A stretch of 59,097 bases of DNA from Endomicrobium sp. (GTDB taxonomy: Bacteria; Elusimicrobiota; Endomicrobiia; Endomicrobiales; Endomicrobiaceae), in the NCBI GenBank assembly GCA_031263865.1, contig JAISEY010000004.1, positions 1 through 59,097 on the forward strand, in the 5' to 3' direction. Shown here piece by piece: positions 41,718 through 51,137 of the stretch; position 1 is the stretch's first letter, and every line of letters begins with the position of its first letter. The translations under genes and the position numbers were made by a program. The notes beneath the pieces were generated by a model. It saw only the letters and a list, made by a program, of their open reading frames with translations. It had not been told where the DNA came from and did no database searches.

Positions 41718-42287
41718 TTAAATTCTTTCTATATATTTAGATGTTCTTGTATCGATTTTTATTATATCACCATTTTTTATAAAAAGAGGAACACGAATAT
41801 TTGCACCAGTTTCTATTGTAACAATTTTTGTATTATTAGAAATTGAATCTCCTTTAATTTCATTTTCTGTATGAATTACTTTCATTTCAATAGTAATTGG
41901 TAAATTTATGTCAATAATTTCATTGTCTAAATATATAATTTCAACTTCAGTGTTTTCTTTTAAAAATTTTGATTTTTCACCTATCATTGATTCATTAATA
42001 ATTATTTGCTCATACGTATTATTGTCCATGAAATTAAAATTAATTCCATTTTTATATAAAAATTGTTTTTTTTGTTTAATTAAATTTAATATTTTAAATT
42101 TTTCACCAGACTTAAATGTACGATTGATTATACTTTTTTTTTTAACATGTTTAAGTTTTATTCGTATGATTGCTCCACCTTTACCAGGTTTATGATTTTG
42201 AAACCAAATAATCTGATATGGTTCATTATTAACAGATATTATATTACCATTTTTAAAATCAGATGTTGAAATCATTAAATATTCCAA
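41718..42287 (-). CDS. efp: Elongation factor P
   Basis: MISTSDFKNGNIISVNNEPYQIIWFQNHKPGKGGAIIRIKLKHV; alternative start ATG at 42275. Confidence 0.95.
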   Translation of the reverse strand: MEYLMISTSDFKNGNIISVNNEPYQIIWFQNHKPGKGGAIIRIKLKHVKKKSIINRTFKSGEKFKILNLIKQKKQFLYKNGINFNFMDNNTYEQIIINESMIGEKSKFLKENTEVEIIYLDNEIIDINLPITIEMKVIHTENEIKGDSISNNTKIVTIETGANIRVPLFIKNGDIIKIDTRTSKYIERI

Positions 42288-42290
42288 AGA

Positions 42291-43373
42291 CTAATATGTT
42301 GCTGAAGTTAAAATTTCACTTTTCTTTTTTTTAACTAATACAGTATCTTCAATTCTAATTCCAAATTTGTCATTTATATATATTCCAGGTTCTACTGCAA
42401 TTGTCATATATTTTTTTAATTCAGTACAATTATTATAGTTTTTATTAAAATAAGGAGCCTCATGTATCTCTATTCCTATACCATGTGCAACTGAATGAAT
42501 GATCATATTTTTATAACCAGATTTATTAATAATTTTATTCACAATCTTGTTTATATACGATATTTTAACACAATCTTTTATCATCTTTATAATATTTAAA
42601 TGAACTTTTTTTATAGTTTCGAAAACTTTTTTGTATTCTCCGTCATAGATGTTACCTAAAAAATAAGTTCGTGTCAAATCTGAGCAATATCCATTATATA
42701 TACATCCTATATCAATCAATAATATATCATTATTTTTTATTTTTCTATTAGAACTTATGTGATGAGGATTTGCAGAATTTTCACCTGAAGCAATTATTGG
42801 TGTAAAACTTTCTTTAACTCTATTTCTTGCTAATAATTCAAGAACTGTATAATGAATATCCAACTCTGTTAATCCTGGTTTTATATATTTTCTTATTGTA
42901 TTACAAATATTTGATATTATTAATGAAGATCTTTTTAAGTTATTTATTTCATCTTTTGTTTTTATTATACGTATATTATCAAGAATTCCAATTTCTTTTT
43001 TAACATTTATTCTGTTATTGTTTAACTTTTTATCAATAGCAATTAAACAATCAGCATTAATATATTTTAAATCAACCAATAATGTATCAGATTTATGTTT
43101 TTTTAGTATTTCCGTTGTTATATCAAGAAAAGATCTGTATTTAGATATTACTATATTTATATCTGAATTATTAAAAGTTTTTTTAATTTGATTTTCTATT
43201 ATTTTTGAACATATTATATATTTATGTTTGTTTATGAATAAAAGCCAAAATTCTAAAAATTGTGTTTTCGTTAAGTAAAACAATTCATTTTTATTTGTAA
43301 AAAGTATTGATGTAACTTTATATTTTTTAAATATTGAATATATTATTTTTTTTGCATGCATTTTTTTCTCCAT
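42291..43373 (-). CDS. pepP: Xaa-Pro aminopeptidase/M24 metallopeptidase
   Basis: IDIGCIYNGYCSDLTRTYFLG, HGIGIEIHEAPYF, AVEPGIYI, GIRIEDTVLV. Confidence 0.9.
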   Translation of the reverse strand: MEKKMHAKKIIYSIFKKYKVTSILFTNKNELFYLTKTQFLEFWLLFINKHKYIICSKIIENQIKKTFNNSDINIVISKYRSFLDITTEILKKHKSDTLLVDLKYINADCLIAIDKKLNNNRINVKKEIGILDNIRIIKTKDEINNLKRSSLIISNICNTIRKYIKPGLTELDIHYTVLELLARNRVKESFTPIIASGENSANPHHISSNRKIKNNDILLIDIGCIYNGYCSDLTRTYFLGNIYDGEYKKVFETIKKVHLNIIKMIKDCVKISYINKIVNKIINKSGYKNMIIHSVAHGIGIEIHEAPYFNKNYNNCTELKKYMTIAVEPGIYINDKFGIRIEDTVLVKKKKSEILTSATY

Positions 43374-43379
43374 TAAAAT

Positions 43380-43409
43380 TTGACAAAATTATAACTTATT
43401 TGTTAGAAT
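43380..43409 (+). promoter_or_regulatory. Sigma-70-type promoter of cspA
   Basis: TTGACA (43380-43385), 18-nt spacer, TAGAAT (43404-43409). Confidence 0.7.
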
Positions 43410-43441
43410 AAAACAGCATCATTAAATTGATGTAATTTTAG

Positions 43442-43460
43442 TTATTCGTTACACGAATAA
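43442..43460 (+). promoter_or_regulatory. Perfect inverted repeat in the cspA 5'UTR
   Basis: TTATTCGT-TAC-ACGAATAA, 8-bp stem with 3-nt loop, immediately upstream of the SD AAGGAG. Confidence 0.8.
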
Positions 43461-43478
43461 AAATAAGGAGTTGTAGTA

Positions 43479-43682
43479 ATGGCACAAGGTAAAGTGAAGT
43501 GGTTTAACGATCAGAAAGGGTATGGTTTTATTTCAAATGATGACGGATCAGGTGATGTTTTTGCTCATTATTCATCTATTCAATCAGATGGATTTAAATC
43601 ATTAGCTGAAGGAGACAGTGTTGAATTTGAAGTTGTTAGTTCTGACAAAGGTCCTAAAGCTGCTAATATAAAAAAAATCTAA
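43479..43682 (+). CDS. cspA: Cold shock domain protein
   Basis: [31 protein letters not shown] (RNP1/RNP2). Confidence 0.98.
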   Translation: MAQGKVKWFNDQKGYGFISNDDGSGDVFAHYSSIQSDGFKSLAEGDSVEFEVVSSDKGPKAANIKKI

Positions 43683-43703
43683 TTTGATCAAATGAAAAAC
43701 TGT

Positions 43704-43739
43704 AAGGCTCTAAATAATATTTAGGGCCTTTTTGTTTTT
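43704..43739 (+). terminator. Rho-independent terminator after cspA
   Basis: AAGGCTCTAAAT...ATTTAGGGCCTT stem (one G-U) followed by TTTTTGTTTTTG. Confidence 0.88.
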
Positions 43740-43772
43740 GTATCTAATAAATTTGTGATACTCAAAATAAAG

Positions 43773-43844
43773 TAGCGACGGTAGGAATTGAACCTACGAC
43801 CAAAGGCTTATGAATCCTCTGCTCTACCGCTGAGCTACGCCGCC
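43773..43844 (-). tRNA. tRNA-Met(CAT), probably elongator
   Basis: GGCGGCGTAGCTCAGCGGTAGAGCAGAGGATTCATAAGCCTTTGGTCGTAGGTTCAATTCCTACCGTCGCTA; anticodon CAT. tRNA-Ile2 cannot be strictly excluded since tilS is present. Confidence 0.9.
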
Positions 43845-43916
43845 AAGATTCAACGATTATAATATTTATATTTGTTAAAGTCAATTTGTATTTATAAACT
43901 TTCATTATTAGTAATT

Positions 43917-44429
43917 ATGATTAATGTTATATATTTATGTTTAGGGTCAAACATTGAAAATAGAGCTTTAAATATTATTTCTGCTATATTATTTTTACAG
44001 AAAAGTTTTTTTATTGATATTACTAATATTTCATCCATATATGAAACGTCTCCAGTAAAAATAAAAAAACAAAGAAATTTTTATAATGTTGTTGTTAAAG
44101 CAAATACTTGTTTAAATCCATATCAATTACTTTCATTTATAAAATATATTGAAAAATATGAATTTAATAGGAAAGAAGTATTTAGATTTGGACCTCGTAT
44201 TATTGATATAGATATTTTATTTTTTGATGAAATAATAATTAATAGTGATATTTTAGTTATACCACACAAAGAAATACATAACAGATTGTTTGTTCTTATT
44301 CCACTTAATGAAATAATACCAAAAAATTTTATACATCCAGTTTTGAAAAAAAAAGTTTCAGATATTTTGTATAATAGTTTGAAGACATTAAAATCTCAAA
44401 AAGTTAAAATTGTAAAATATGAATTGTAG
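43917..44429 (+). CDS. folK: 2-amino-4-hydroxy-6-hydroxymethyldihydropteridine pyrophosphokinase
   Basis: VIYLCLGSNIENR, SIYETSPV, RFGPRIIDIDILFF, IPHKEIHNRLFVLIPLNEI. Start corrected from 43872. Confidence 0.94.
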   Translation: MINVIYLCLGSNIENRALNIISAILFLQKSFFIDITNISSIYETSPVKIKKQRNFYNVVVKANTCLNPYQLLSFIKYIEKYEFNRKEVFRFGPRIIDIDILFFDEIIINSDILVIPHKEIHNRLFVLIPLNEIIPKNFIHPVLKKKVSDILYNSLKTLKSQKVKIVKYEL

Positions 44430-44495
44430 TTATTCTAATTTTATATAATATATATTATTAAATCATTTTAATTAAACATTAATACAATTAAATAT

Positions 44496-47288
44496 ATGAA
44501 CATTATAAAAATTCGTGGTGCTAGACAAAATAATTTAAAAAATATAAATCTTGATATTCCAAAGAATAGTTTTATTGTTATTACTGGATTATCTGGATCA
44601 GGAAAATCTTCTCTTGCTTTTGATACTATTTATGTTGAGGGTCAAAGAAGATATGTTGAATCTTTATCTTCATATGCAAGACAGTTTCTGGGTATTTTTG
44701 AAAAACCAAAAGTTGATATTATAGATGGTTTATCTCCGTCTATTTCAATAGCACAAAGAAATATTTCATATAATCCTCGTTCTACAGTAGGGACAGTAAC
44801 TGAAATATATGATTATGTAAGACTTTTGTTTGCAAAAGTTGGTACTTTATGTTGTCCAAATTGTGGTAGGATTGTAAGCAAACAATCAATACAGCAAATT
44901 GTTGATGAAATCATGAAACTTCCTGATGGTACTAAATTTTATATATTTTCTCCAATAATTAGAGGTAAACCAGGAGTTCATGAAAAAATTTTTGATTATC
45001 TTTTAAAAAGTGGATATTCTAGGGTAAGAGTTGATAATAAAATATATAAACTTGATGAAGAAATAAAATTGTCAAGGTATAAAAAACATTCTATAGATAT
45101 ACTAATAGACAGAATTGAAATTAATAGTGAAATGCGTTCAAGAATTACTAATTCTGTAGAAACAGCTCTTATTGAATCAAAAAGTATCGTTTCTATTTCT
45201 ATAATAAAAAATAATAAACAGATTTCTGAATTTGTATATAGTGAAAAGTATGCATGTACAAATTGTAATATGAGTTTTTCAGAAATAGAACCAAGATTGT
45301 TTTCATTTAATTCTCCTTTTGGAGCTTGCAGTGAATGTGATGGAATTGGTAGTAAAATTGAAGTTGATGAAAATTTGATAGTACCTGATGTAAAACGTTC
45401 ATTGAATCAAGGAGCGATTATATCGTTGCAAAGTTACAATAATACAAAAAATAATTGGAATAAATATTATTGGAAACAATTAATTAATTTATTGAATAGA
45501 AAAAAAATTTCTTTAAATACTCCTTGGGAAAATCTTCCTATAGAACAAAAAAAAATTATTCTATATGGTTGTGAAGATTTTGATGGTGTAATAAATAATA
45601 TTAAACATAGATATATTAGCACTGAATCTGTTTTTTTGAAAGAAACAATACGTAACAAATATATGAGAAAAAATATTTGTAAAATTTGCAAAGGTGATAG
45701 ATTAAAGCAAGAAGCTCTTTCTGTATATATTGATAAAAAATCAATTTCTGATATTTCAAAACTGTCTGTTGAAAAATTATTAATTTTTTTTAAGAAAATT
45801 AAATTTTATGATAAAAACAAAGTTGTTAGTGATGTTATTTTAAAAGAAATATATTCTAGATTAAAAGTTTTAAATGATATTGGACTTGGATATTTAACGT
45901 TAAATAGAGATAGTTCTACACTTTCTGGAGGAGAATTTCAGAGAATGCGTTTAACAACACAAATAGGATCTGGTTTAACAGGAGTTCTATATGTTCTCGA
46001 TGAACCATCAATAGGACTTCATCAAAAAGATAATAATAAACTTTTAGAAATTTTAATAAAATTAAAAAATTTAGGGAATACATTAATTGTTGTAGAACAT
46101 TGTGAAAGTATAATACGTGCTGCTGATTATATAGTTGATTTAGGACCTGGGGCTGGCGATTCTGGTGGTTATGTTATATTTAATGGAAAAGCAAAAGATA
46201 TAATAAAATCAAAAGATTCATTAACAGGTAAATATTTAAAAGGAGATATAAAAATAGAAGTTCCATTGAAAAGGAAAAAAACAAATACTTATTTAAAAAT
46301 TGAAGGGATGAAACAATTTAATTTAAAAAATATTAATGTTAATGTGCCATTAGGCATTTTTGTTTGTGTTACTGGTGTATCTGGCAGTGGTAAATCAACA
46401 ATGGTTCATGAAATAATATATAAAAATTTAATGTATAAGCTTAATAAGTCAAAAGAGAGACCTGGTAATTTTGAAAAAATGGATGGGATTGAAAATATAG
46501 ATAGAGTTGCGATTGTAACACAATCACCAATAAGTAAAAGCATTAGATCAAATGTTGTAACTTATATTGGTGTATTTTCATTTATAAGAGAATTATTCTC
46601 AATGGTAAAAGAATCAAAAATTAATGGATATGGACCTAGTAGATTTTCTTTTAATGTTAAAGGAGGAAGATGTGAAAATTGTAAAGGATATGGTAATTTA
46701 AAAATTGAAATGCAATTTTTATCTGACATTTATGTTGAATGTGATGTTTGTAATGGTAAAAAATTTAATGAAGAAACTCTAAAAATTAAATATAAAAATA
46801 AAAATATATATGATGTTCTTAATATGACGATAAATGAAAGTATTTGTTTTTTTGAAAATATTCAAAAAATAAAAAAAATTTTTTTAATGTTAAAAGAAAT
46901 TGGACTCGGATACATAAAATTAGGCCAATCAGCAACTACATTTTCTGGAGGTGAATCTCAAAGAATAAAACTTGTATATGAACTTTCTAAAAGTAATTTG
47001 GGTAAAACAATGTATATTCTTGATGAACCTACTACTGGATTACATTTTGCTGACATTGATAAACTTTTAAAATTAATACGCAAGCTTTCAGATCTTGGCA
47101 ATACTGTTGTTGTTATAGAACATAATTTAGATGTTATAAAAACAGCTGATTGGATTATAGATTTAGGTCCTGGTGGAGGAGAGAAAGGTGGAAAGATAGT
47201 GGCTGAAGGTACACCTGAAGATGTAATAAAAAATTTAAATTCAGTTACAGGTCATTATTTAAAAAATGTTTTTAATGATTTTAGTTAA
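44496..47288 (+). CDS. uvrA: UvrABC system protein A
   Basis: ITGLSGSGKSSLAFDTIYVEGQRRYVESLSSYARQFLG; two ABC cassettes and zinc motifs. Confidence 0.99.
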   Translation: MNIIKIRGARQNNLKNINLDIPKNSFIVITGLSGSGKSSLAFDTIYVEGQRRYVESLSSYARQFLGIFEKPKVDIIDGLSPSISIAQRNISYNPRSTVGTVTEIYDYVRLLFAKVGTLCCPNCGRIVSKQSIQQIVDEIMKLPDGTKFYIFSPIIRGKPGVHEKIFDYLLKSGYSRVRVDNKIYKLDEEIKLSRYKKHSIDILIDRIEINSEMRSRITNSVETALIESKSIVSISIIKNNKQISEFVYSEKYACTNCNMSFSEIEPRLFSFNSPFGACSECDGIGSKIEVDENLIVPDVKRSLNQGAIISLQSYNNTKNNWNKYYWKQLINLLNRKKISLNTPWENLPIEQKKIILYGCEDFDGVINNIKHRYISTESVFLKETIRNKYMRKNICKICKGDRLKQEALSVYIDKKSISDISKLSVEKLLIFFKKIKFYDKNKVVSDVILKEIYSRLKVLNDIGLGYLTLNRDSSTLSGGEFQRMRLTTQIGSGLTGVLYVLDEPSIGLHQKDNNKLLEILIKLKNLGNTLIVVEHCESIIRAADYIVDLGPGAGDSGGYVIFNGKAKDIIKSKDSLTGKYLKGDIKIEVPLKRKKTNTYLKIEGMKQFNLKNINVNVPLGIFVCVTGVSGSGKSTMVHEIIYKNLMYKLNKSKERPGNFEKMDGIENIDRVAIVTQSPISKSIRSNVVTYIGVFSFIRELFSMVKESKINGYGPSRFSFNVKGGRCENCKGYGNLKIEMQFLSDIYVECDVCNGKKFNEETLKIKYKNKNIYDVLNMTINESICFFENIQKIKKIFLMLKEIGLGYIKLGQSATTFSGGESQRIKLVYELSKSNLGKTMYILDEPTTGLHFADIDKLLKLIRKLSDLGNTVVVIEHNLDVIKTADWIIDLGPGGGEKGGKIVAEGTPEDVIKNLNSVTGHYLKNVFNDFS

Positions 47289-47367
47289 TTATTCAAATTT
47301 TTTTAATAAAAAACAACGAATACAAATTTAATATTGTACTTTATATATTAACAATAAAATATTTTTA

Positions 47368-47452
47368 TACTGAGGAGGGGATTCGAACCCCTATTTTCAA
47401 TTTTGAAACAGGCTTCTGATACCTGTGTGTATACCATTTCCACCACCTCAGT
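47368..47452 (-). tRNA. tRNA-Leu(CAG)
   Basis: ACTGAGGTGGTGGAAATGGTATACACACAGGTATCAGAAGCCTG...GGGGTTCGAATCCCCTCCTCAGTA; long variable arm; anticodon CAG. Confidence 0.93.
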
Positions 47453-47658
47453 TTTTAGATTTATTTTTAATATTTAATAAAAAACAAATATTACAAATAC
47501 ATTTTGACAGTTTGGGAAAATTATATTGCTTTTATTTGATATTAAACACACAAAAATATATTATATAATAATTTTTTTTAAAAAATTATAAAAGTTGTGT
47601 TGTTTTTATAATATCGATAAATAATAGAATAAATTGCATTGTTGTTAATTATATTAAA

Positions 47659-48639
47659 ATGAAAGCTTGGTATATATTTTATAAAAATATTTTAAAAAAT
47701 AATTTAGTTGAACAAAAAGATAAAATTATTATTTCAGTATCAGGTGGGATAGATTCTGTATGTATGTTACACATGTTTTGGCGTATTAAAAAAAAAATAG
47801 ATATTGATATTTTAGTTGTAGTCTTTAATCATAAATTAAGAAAAGAATCAAACTATGAATCAAATTTTGTTAATAATTTATCGTGCAAATTTAATATAAG
47901 ATGTATAAAAAAAACAATTAATGTAAAAAAATATTCTAAAGAAAAATCAATTTCTATTGAAACAGCTGCTAGAAACCTTAGATATTCAAATTTAATTAAT
48001 ATAGCAAAAGAGTATAAATATAATAAAATTGCTACAGCGCATAATGCTAATGATAATGCAGAAACTATGTTTATGTGGCTTATTAGAGGAACTGGAAGTT
48101 TTATTGGGATACCTCAAACTAGACAAATTGATAACAATGTTTGTGTAATTAGACCACTTTTACAAATTAATAGGAAATTTATAGAACAATATATAAAATT
48201 TCATAATTTAAATTTTTGTGTTGATAAATCAAATTTTTTTAATAAATATACTAGAAATAAAATAAGATCAAAAATTATTCCAATATGTGAGGAAATAAAT
48301 CCTATGGCTATTGAACATATTTTTAATCTTACTGAAATACAACGCATTGAAAATGAATATTTAGAAAAAATTGTCCATAAGTTTATGAAAAAATGTGTAA
48401 AAATGTATAAAAATAAAATTTTACTTGATTTGGCAATATTTTTGAGATATAATAAACCGGTAATGTTTAGAATTATAAAGCATGTTTTACCTGAAAAGAA
48501 ATATAATTCATGCATTAATTTAATAATAAATAAAATTATATCTAATGATTCTTCTATATACAAAATTTCGAATGATTGGATTTTTTTTTTAAAACTGAAT
48601 AAAGCTTGTTTTTATAATATAAATAAAACTAAATATTAG
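47659..48639 (+). CDS. tilS: tRNA(Ile)-lysidine synthase
   Basis: IIISVSGGIDSVCMLHM PP-loop, VVFNHKLR, IATAHNANDNAETMFMWLIRGTG. Confidence 0.95.
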   Translation: MKAWYIFYKNILKNNLVEQKDKIIISVSGGIDSVCMLHMFWRIKKKIDIDILVVVFNHKLRKESNYESNFVNNLSCKFNIRCIKKTINVKKYSKEKSISIETAARNLRYSNLINIAKEYKYNKIATAHNANDNAETMFMWLIRGTGSFIGIPQTRQIDNNVCVIRPLLQINRKFIEQYIKFHNLNFCVDKSNFFNKYTRNKIRSKIIPICEEINPMAIEHIFNLTEIQRIENEYLEKIVHKFMKKCVKMYKNKILLDLAIFLRYNKPVMFRIIKHVLPEKKYNSCINLIINKIISNDSSIYKISNDWIFFLKLNKACFYNINKTKY

Positions 48640-48675
48640 TATTTAAATGCAATTGTATGATAGGAGTTTAATTAA

Positions 48676-50514
48676 ATGAACAAAAAAAAAATATGGTTTA
48701 TATTTTTTTGGATAATGTTAGGATCTGTAATTTTTATTCTTGTAAATACAACAAAAAAAACAAATGAAGAAGAAATAAGATATTCTCAGTTTAAGCAGTA
48801 CATTAGAAGTGGGAAAATTAAAGAAGTTTTTATTTCTAAAAATTTAATTAGAGGTAAGTTTGAAGATGATAAAATTTTAAAAAAATTTAAAACAATACCA
48901 TTAAAAGATTACAATCTTGTTAGTGATTTAGAAAAAAACAATGTTCAAATGTTTTCATCTGTTGTTGATAATGGGTTGTTTATGCAAATGTTTATGAATT
49001 GGGGTCCTACAGTTTTATTTATTTTATTATTAACTTGGATTATGCGTAGTATTAGTTCTGGTGGTAAAAAAGCTATATCATTTGGTAGATCAAAAGCAAA
49101 AAATATAAGTGATAAAAACAATGAAAAAAAAGTTTACTTTAAAGATGTTGCTGGTTGTGATGAAGCAAAAGAAGAGTTACAAGAAATAATAGATTTTTTA
49201 AAAAATCCAGGAAAATTTAAAAAACTTGGTGGAGAAATTCCAAGTGGTGTTTTGCTTTGTGGTGAACCTGGAACAGGGAAAACTTTACTTGCAAGAGCTG
49301 TTGCTGGTGAAGCAAATGTCCCATTTTTTTCATCTAGTGGGTCAGAATTTGTTGAAATGTTTGTTGGAGTTGGTGCTTCAAGAGTAAGAGACTTATTTGA
49401 AAGAGGTAAAAAATTTTCACCATGTATATTATTTATAGATGAAATAGATGCTGTTGGAAGACATAGATTTGCTGGTGTTGGAGGAGGTCATGATGAAAGA
49501 GAACAAACACTAAATCAACTTCTTGTCGAAATGGATGGATTCGATACAAATAGCAATGTTATTTTAATTGCTGCAACAAATAGGCCAGATGTATTGGATC
49601 CAGCTCTTTTAAGACCTGGGAGATTCGACAGACATGTGATCATATCAAAACCTAATTTAAAAGAAAGAGAAGAAATATTAGTTTTGCATTCAAAAAAAAT
49701 AAAATTAAATCCTAAAGTTGATCTAAAAATTATTGCTAGAAGTACTTATGGTTTTGTTGGTGCAGATCTTGCAAATATTATTAATGAGTCTGCTATTTTG
49801 GCTGCTAGAAAAAATCAAGAATTTGTAAATATTGATAATATTGAAGATGCAATAGATAAAGTTACTATTGGACCTAAAAGAAAATCTTGTATTTTATCTT
49901 ATGAAGAAAAAAAAGTTACTTCTTATCATGAAGCTGGACATGCTATTGTTGCAAAATTATTACCAAATACTGATCCTGTTTATAAAGTTTCTATAATTCC
50001 AAGAAATTATGCTTTGGGTTTTACAATACAACTTCCTGAGAGAGATAAATATTCAGTATCAAAAAATGATTGTCTAAATATGATTGTTATACTTCTTGCT
50101 GGTCGTGTTGCTGAAAAACTTGTTTTTTCTCAAATTACTACTGGAAGTTCTTCTGATATTTCTGAAGCTACAAGAATTGCTACTGAAATGGTTACTACTT
50201 ATGGAATGAGTGATAAAATTGGTCCTGTCACGATTACTGAACCTGATCAAGAAGTTTTTTTAGGTAAAGGAATTTCGAAAGATCTAAATTATTCAAATAA
50301 AATTTTAGAAACTATAGATGAAGAAATTAAAAATATTATTAACAAAGCAGAAGAAAAAGCATTAAACATAATTAGTGATAACATAATTATTTTAAATAAT
50401 GTTGCAATTAAGTTAATTGAAAAAGAAGAACTTACTGGGAAAGAATTGAATTTTATTATTAAAAAGGGGAATATTCCTTTAAAATCTTATAAAATATTAT
50501 TTAAAAAAAATTGA
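48676..50514 (+). CDS. ftsH: ATP-dependent zinc metalloprotease FtsH
   Basis: [56 protein letters not shown]. Confidence 0.99.
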   Translation: MNKKKIWFIFFWIMLGSVIFILVNTTKKTNEEEIRYSQFKQYIRSGKIKEVFISKNLIRGKFEDDKILKKFKTIPLKDYNLVSDLEKNNVQMFSSVVDNGLFMQMFMNWGPTVLFILLLTWIMRSISSGGKKAISFGRSKAKNISDKNNEKKVYFKDVAGCDEAKEELQEIIDFLKNPGKFKKLGGEIPSGVLLCGEPGTGKTLLARAVAGEANVPFFSSSGSEFVEMFVGVGASRVRDLFERGKKFSPCILFIDEIDAVGRHRFAGVGGGHDEREQTLNQLLVEMDGFDTNSNVILIAATNRPDVLDPALLRPGRFDRHVIISKPNLKEREEILVLHSKKIKLNPKVDLKIIARSTYGFVGADLANIINESAILAARKNQEFVNIDNIEDAIDKVTIGPKRKSCILSYEEKKVTSYHEAGHAIVAKLLPNTDPVYKVSIIPRNYALGFTIQLPERDKYSVSKNDCLNMIVILLAGRVAEKLVFSQITTGSSSDISEATRIATEMVTTYGMSDKIGPVTITEPDQEVFLGKGISKDLNYSNKILETIDEEIKNIINKAEEKALNIISDNIIILNNVAIKLIEKEELTGKELNFIIKKGNIPLKSYKILFKKN

Positions 50515-50529
50515 TGATTTTAAATAAAA

Positions 50530-51105
50530 ATGAATATGTATAAATTTTCTATAAGAAAAACTGAACAAGCAATAAAACTTTTGCTTGAATCTTTTGGTTA
50601 TAATATTAATGACAAATATGTTAATGATACATCTAAGAGAGTTGCTAAATTTTATAAAACTGCGTTATCTGGTAATTTAATAGATCCTACTAAATTTACT
50701 TCTTGTTTTACAGTTGCAAATATAAATGATATCATTTTTATTAAAAACATATCTTTTTATTCATTATGTGAACATCATTTGTTACCATTTTTTGGTGACG
50801 TAAATATAGCGTATATTCCAAAAAAAGGAAATATATTAGGATTTTCAAAATTTTCTGAATTAATTAATGTTTTTTCTATGAGATTGCAGCTTCAAGAAAA
50901 ATTAACAGAACAAATTGCAAATATGATTGATAAATTAATTGATCCATGTGGAGTTATTGTTGTTATTTATGCAAAACATTTATGTATGTCAATGAATTTT
51001 ATTAATAGAATGGATAATTCAGAAATAGTTACTTCTTGTATACGTGGTATATTTTTAAAAAATTTTAATGTTAGATCTGAAGCTATGAATCTTTTGAAAA
51101 AATGA
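50530..51105 (+). CDS. folE: GTP cyclohydrolase I-family protein with divergent substrate-binding motifs
   Basis: SLCEHHLLPFFGDVNIAYIPKKGNILGFSK and HLCM retain the zinc ligands; the CxxxR-G motif reads CMSMNF and SKxxR reads SKFSE. Confidence 0.85.
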   Translation: MNMYKFSIRKTEQAIKLLLESFGYNINDKYVNDTSKRVAKFYKTALSGNLIDPTKFTSCFTVANINDIIFIKNISFYSLCEHHLLPFFGDVNIAYIPKKGNILGFSKFSELINVFSMRLQLQEKLTEQIANMIDKLIDPCGVIVVIYAKHLCMSMNFINRMDNSEIVTSCIRGIFLKNFNVRSEAMNLLKK

Positions 51106-51137
51106 TTATATATTTTAATATAATTTTAGGAAATTAA

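Noticed and set aside
47504-47527. TTGACA with TATATT upstream of tilS
   Set aside because: Spacer of about 12 nt is too short for a sigma-70 promoter.
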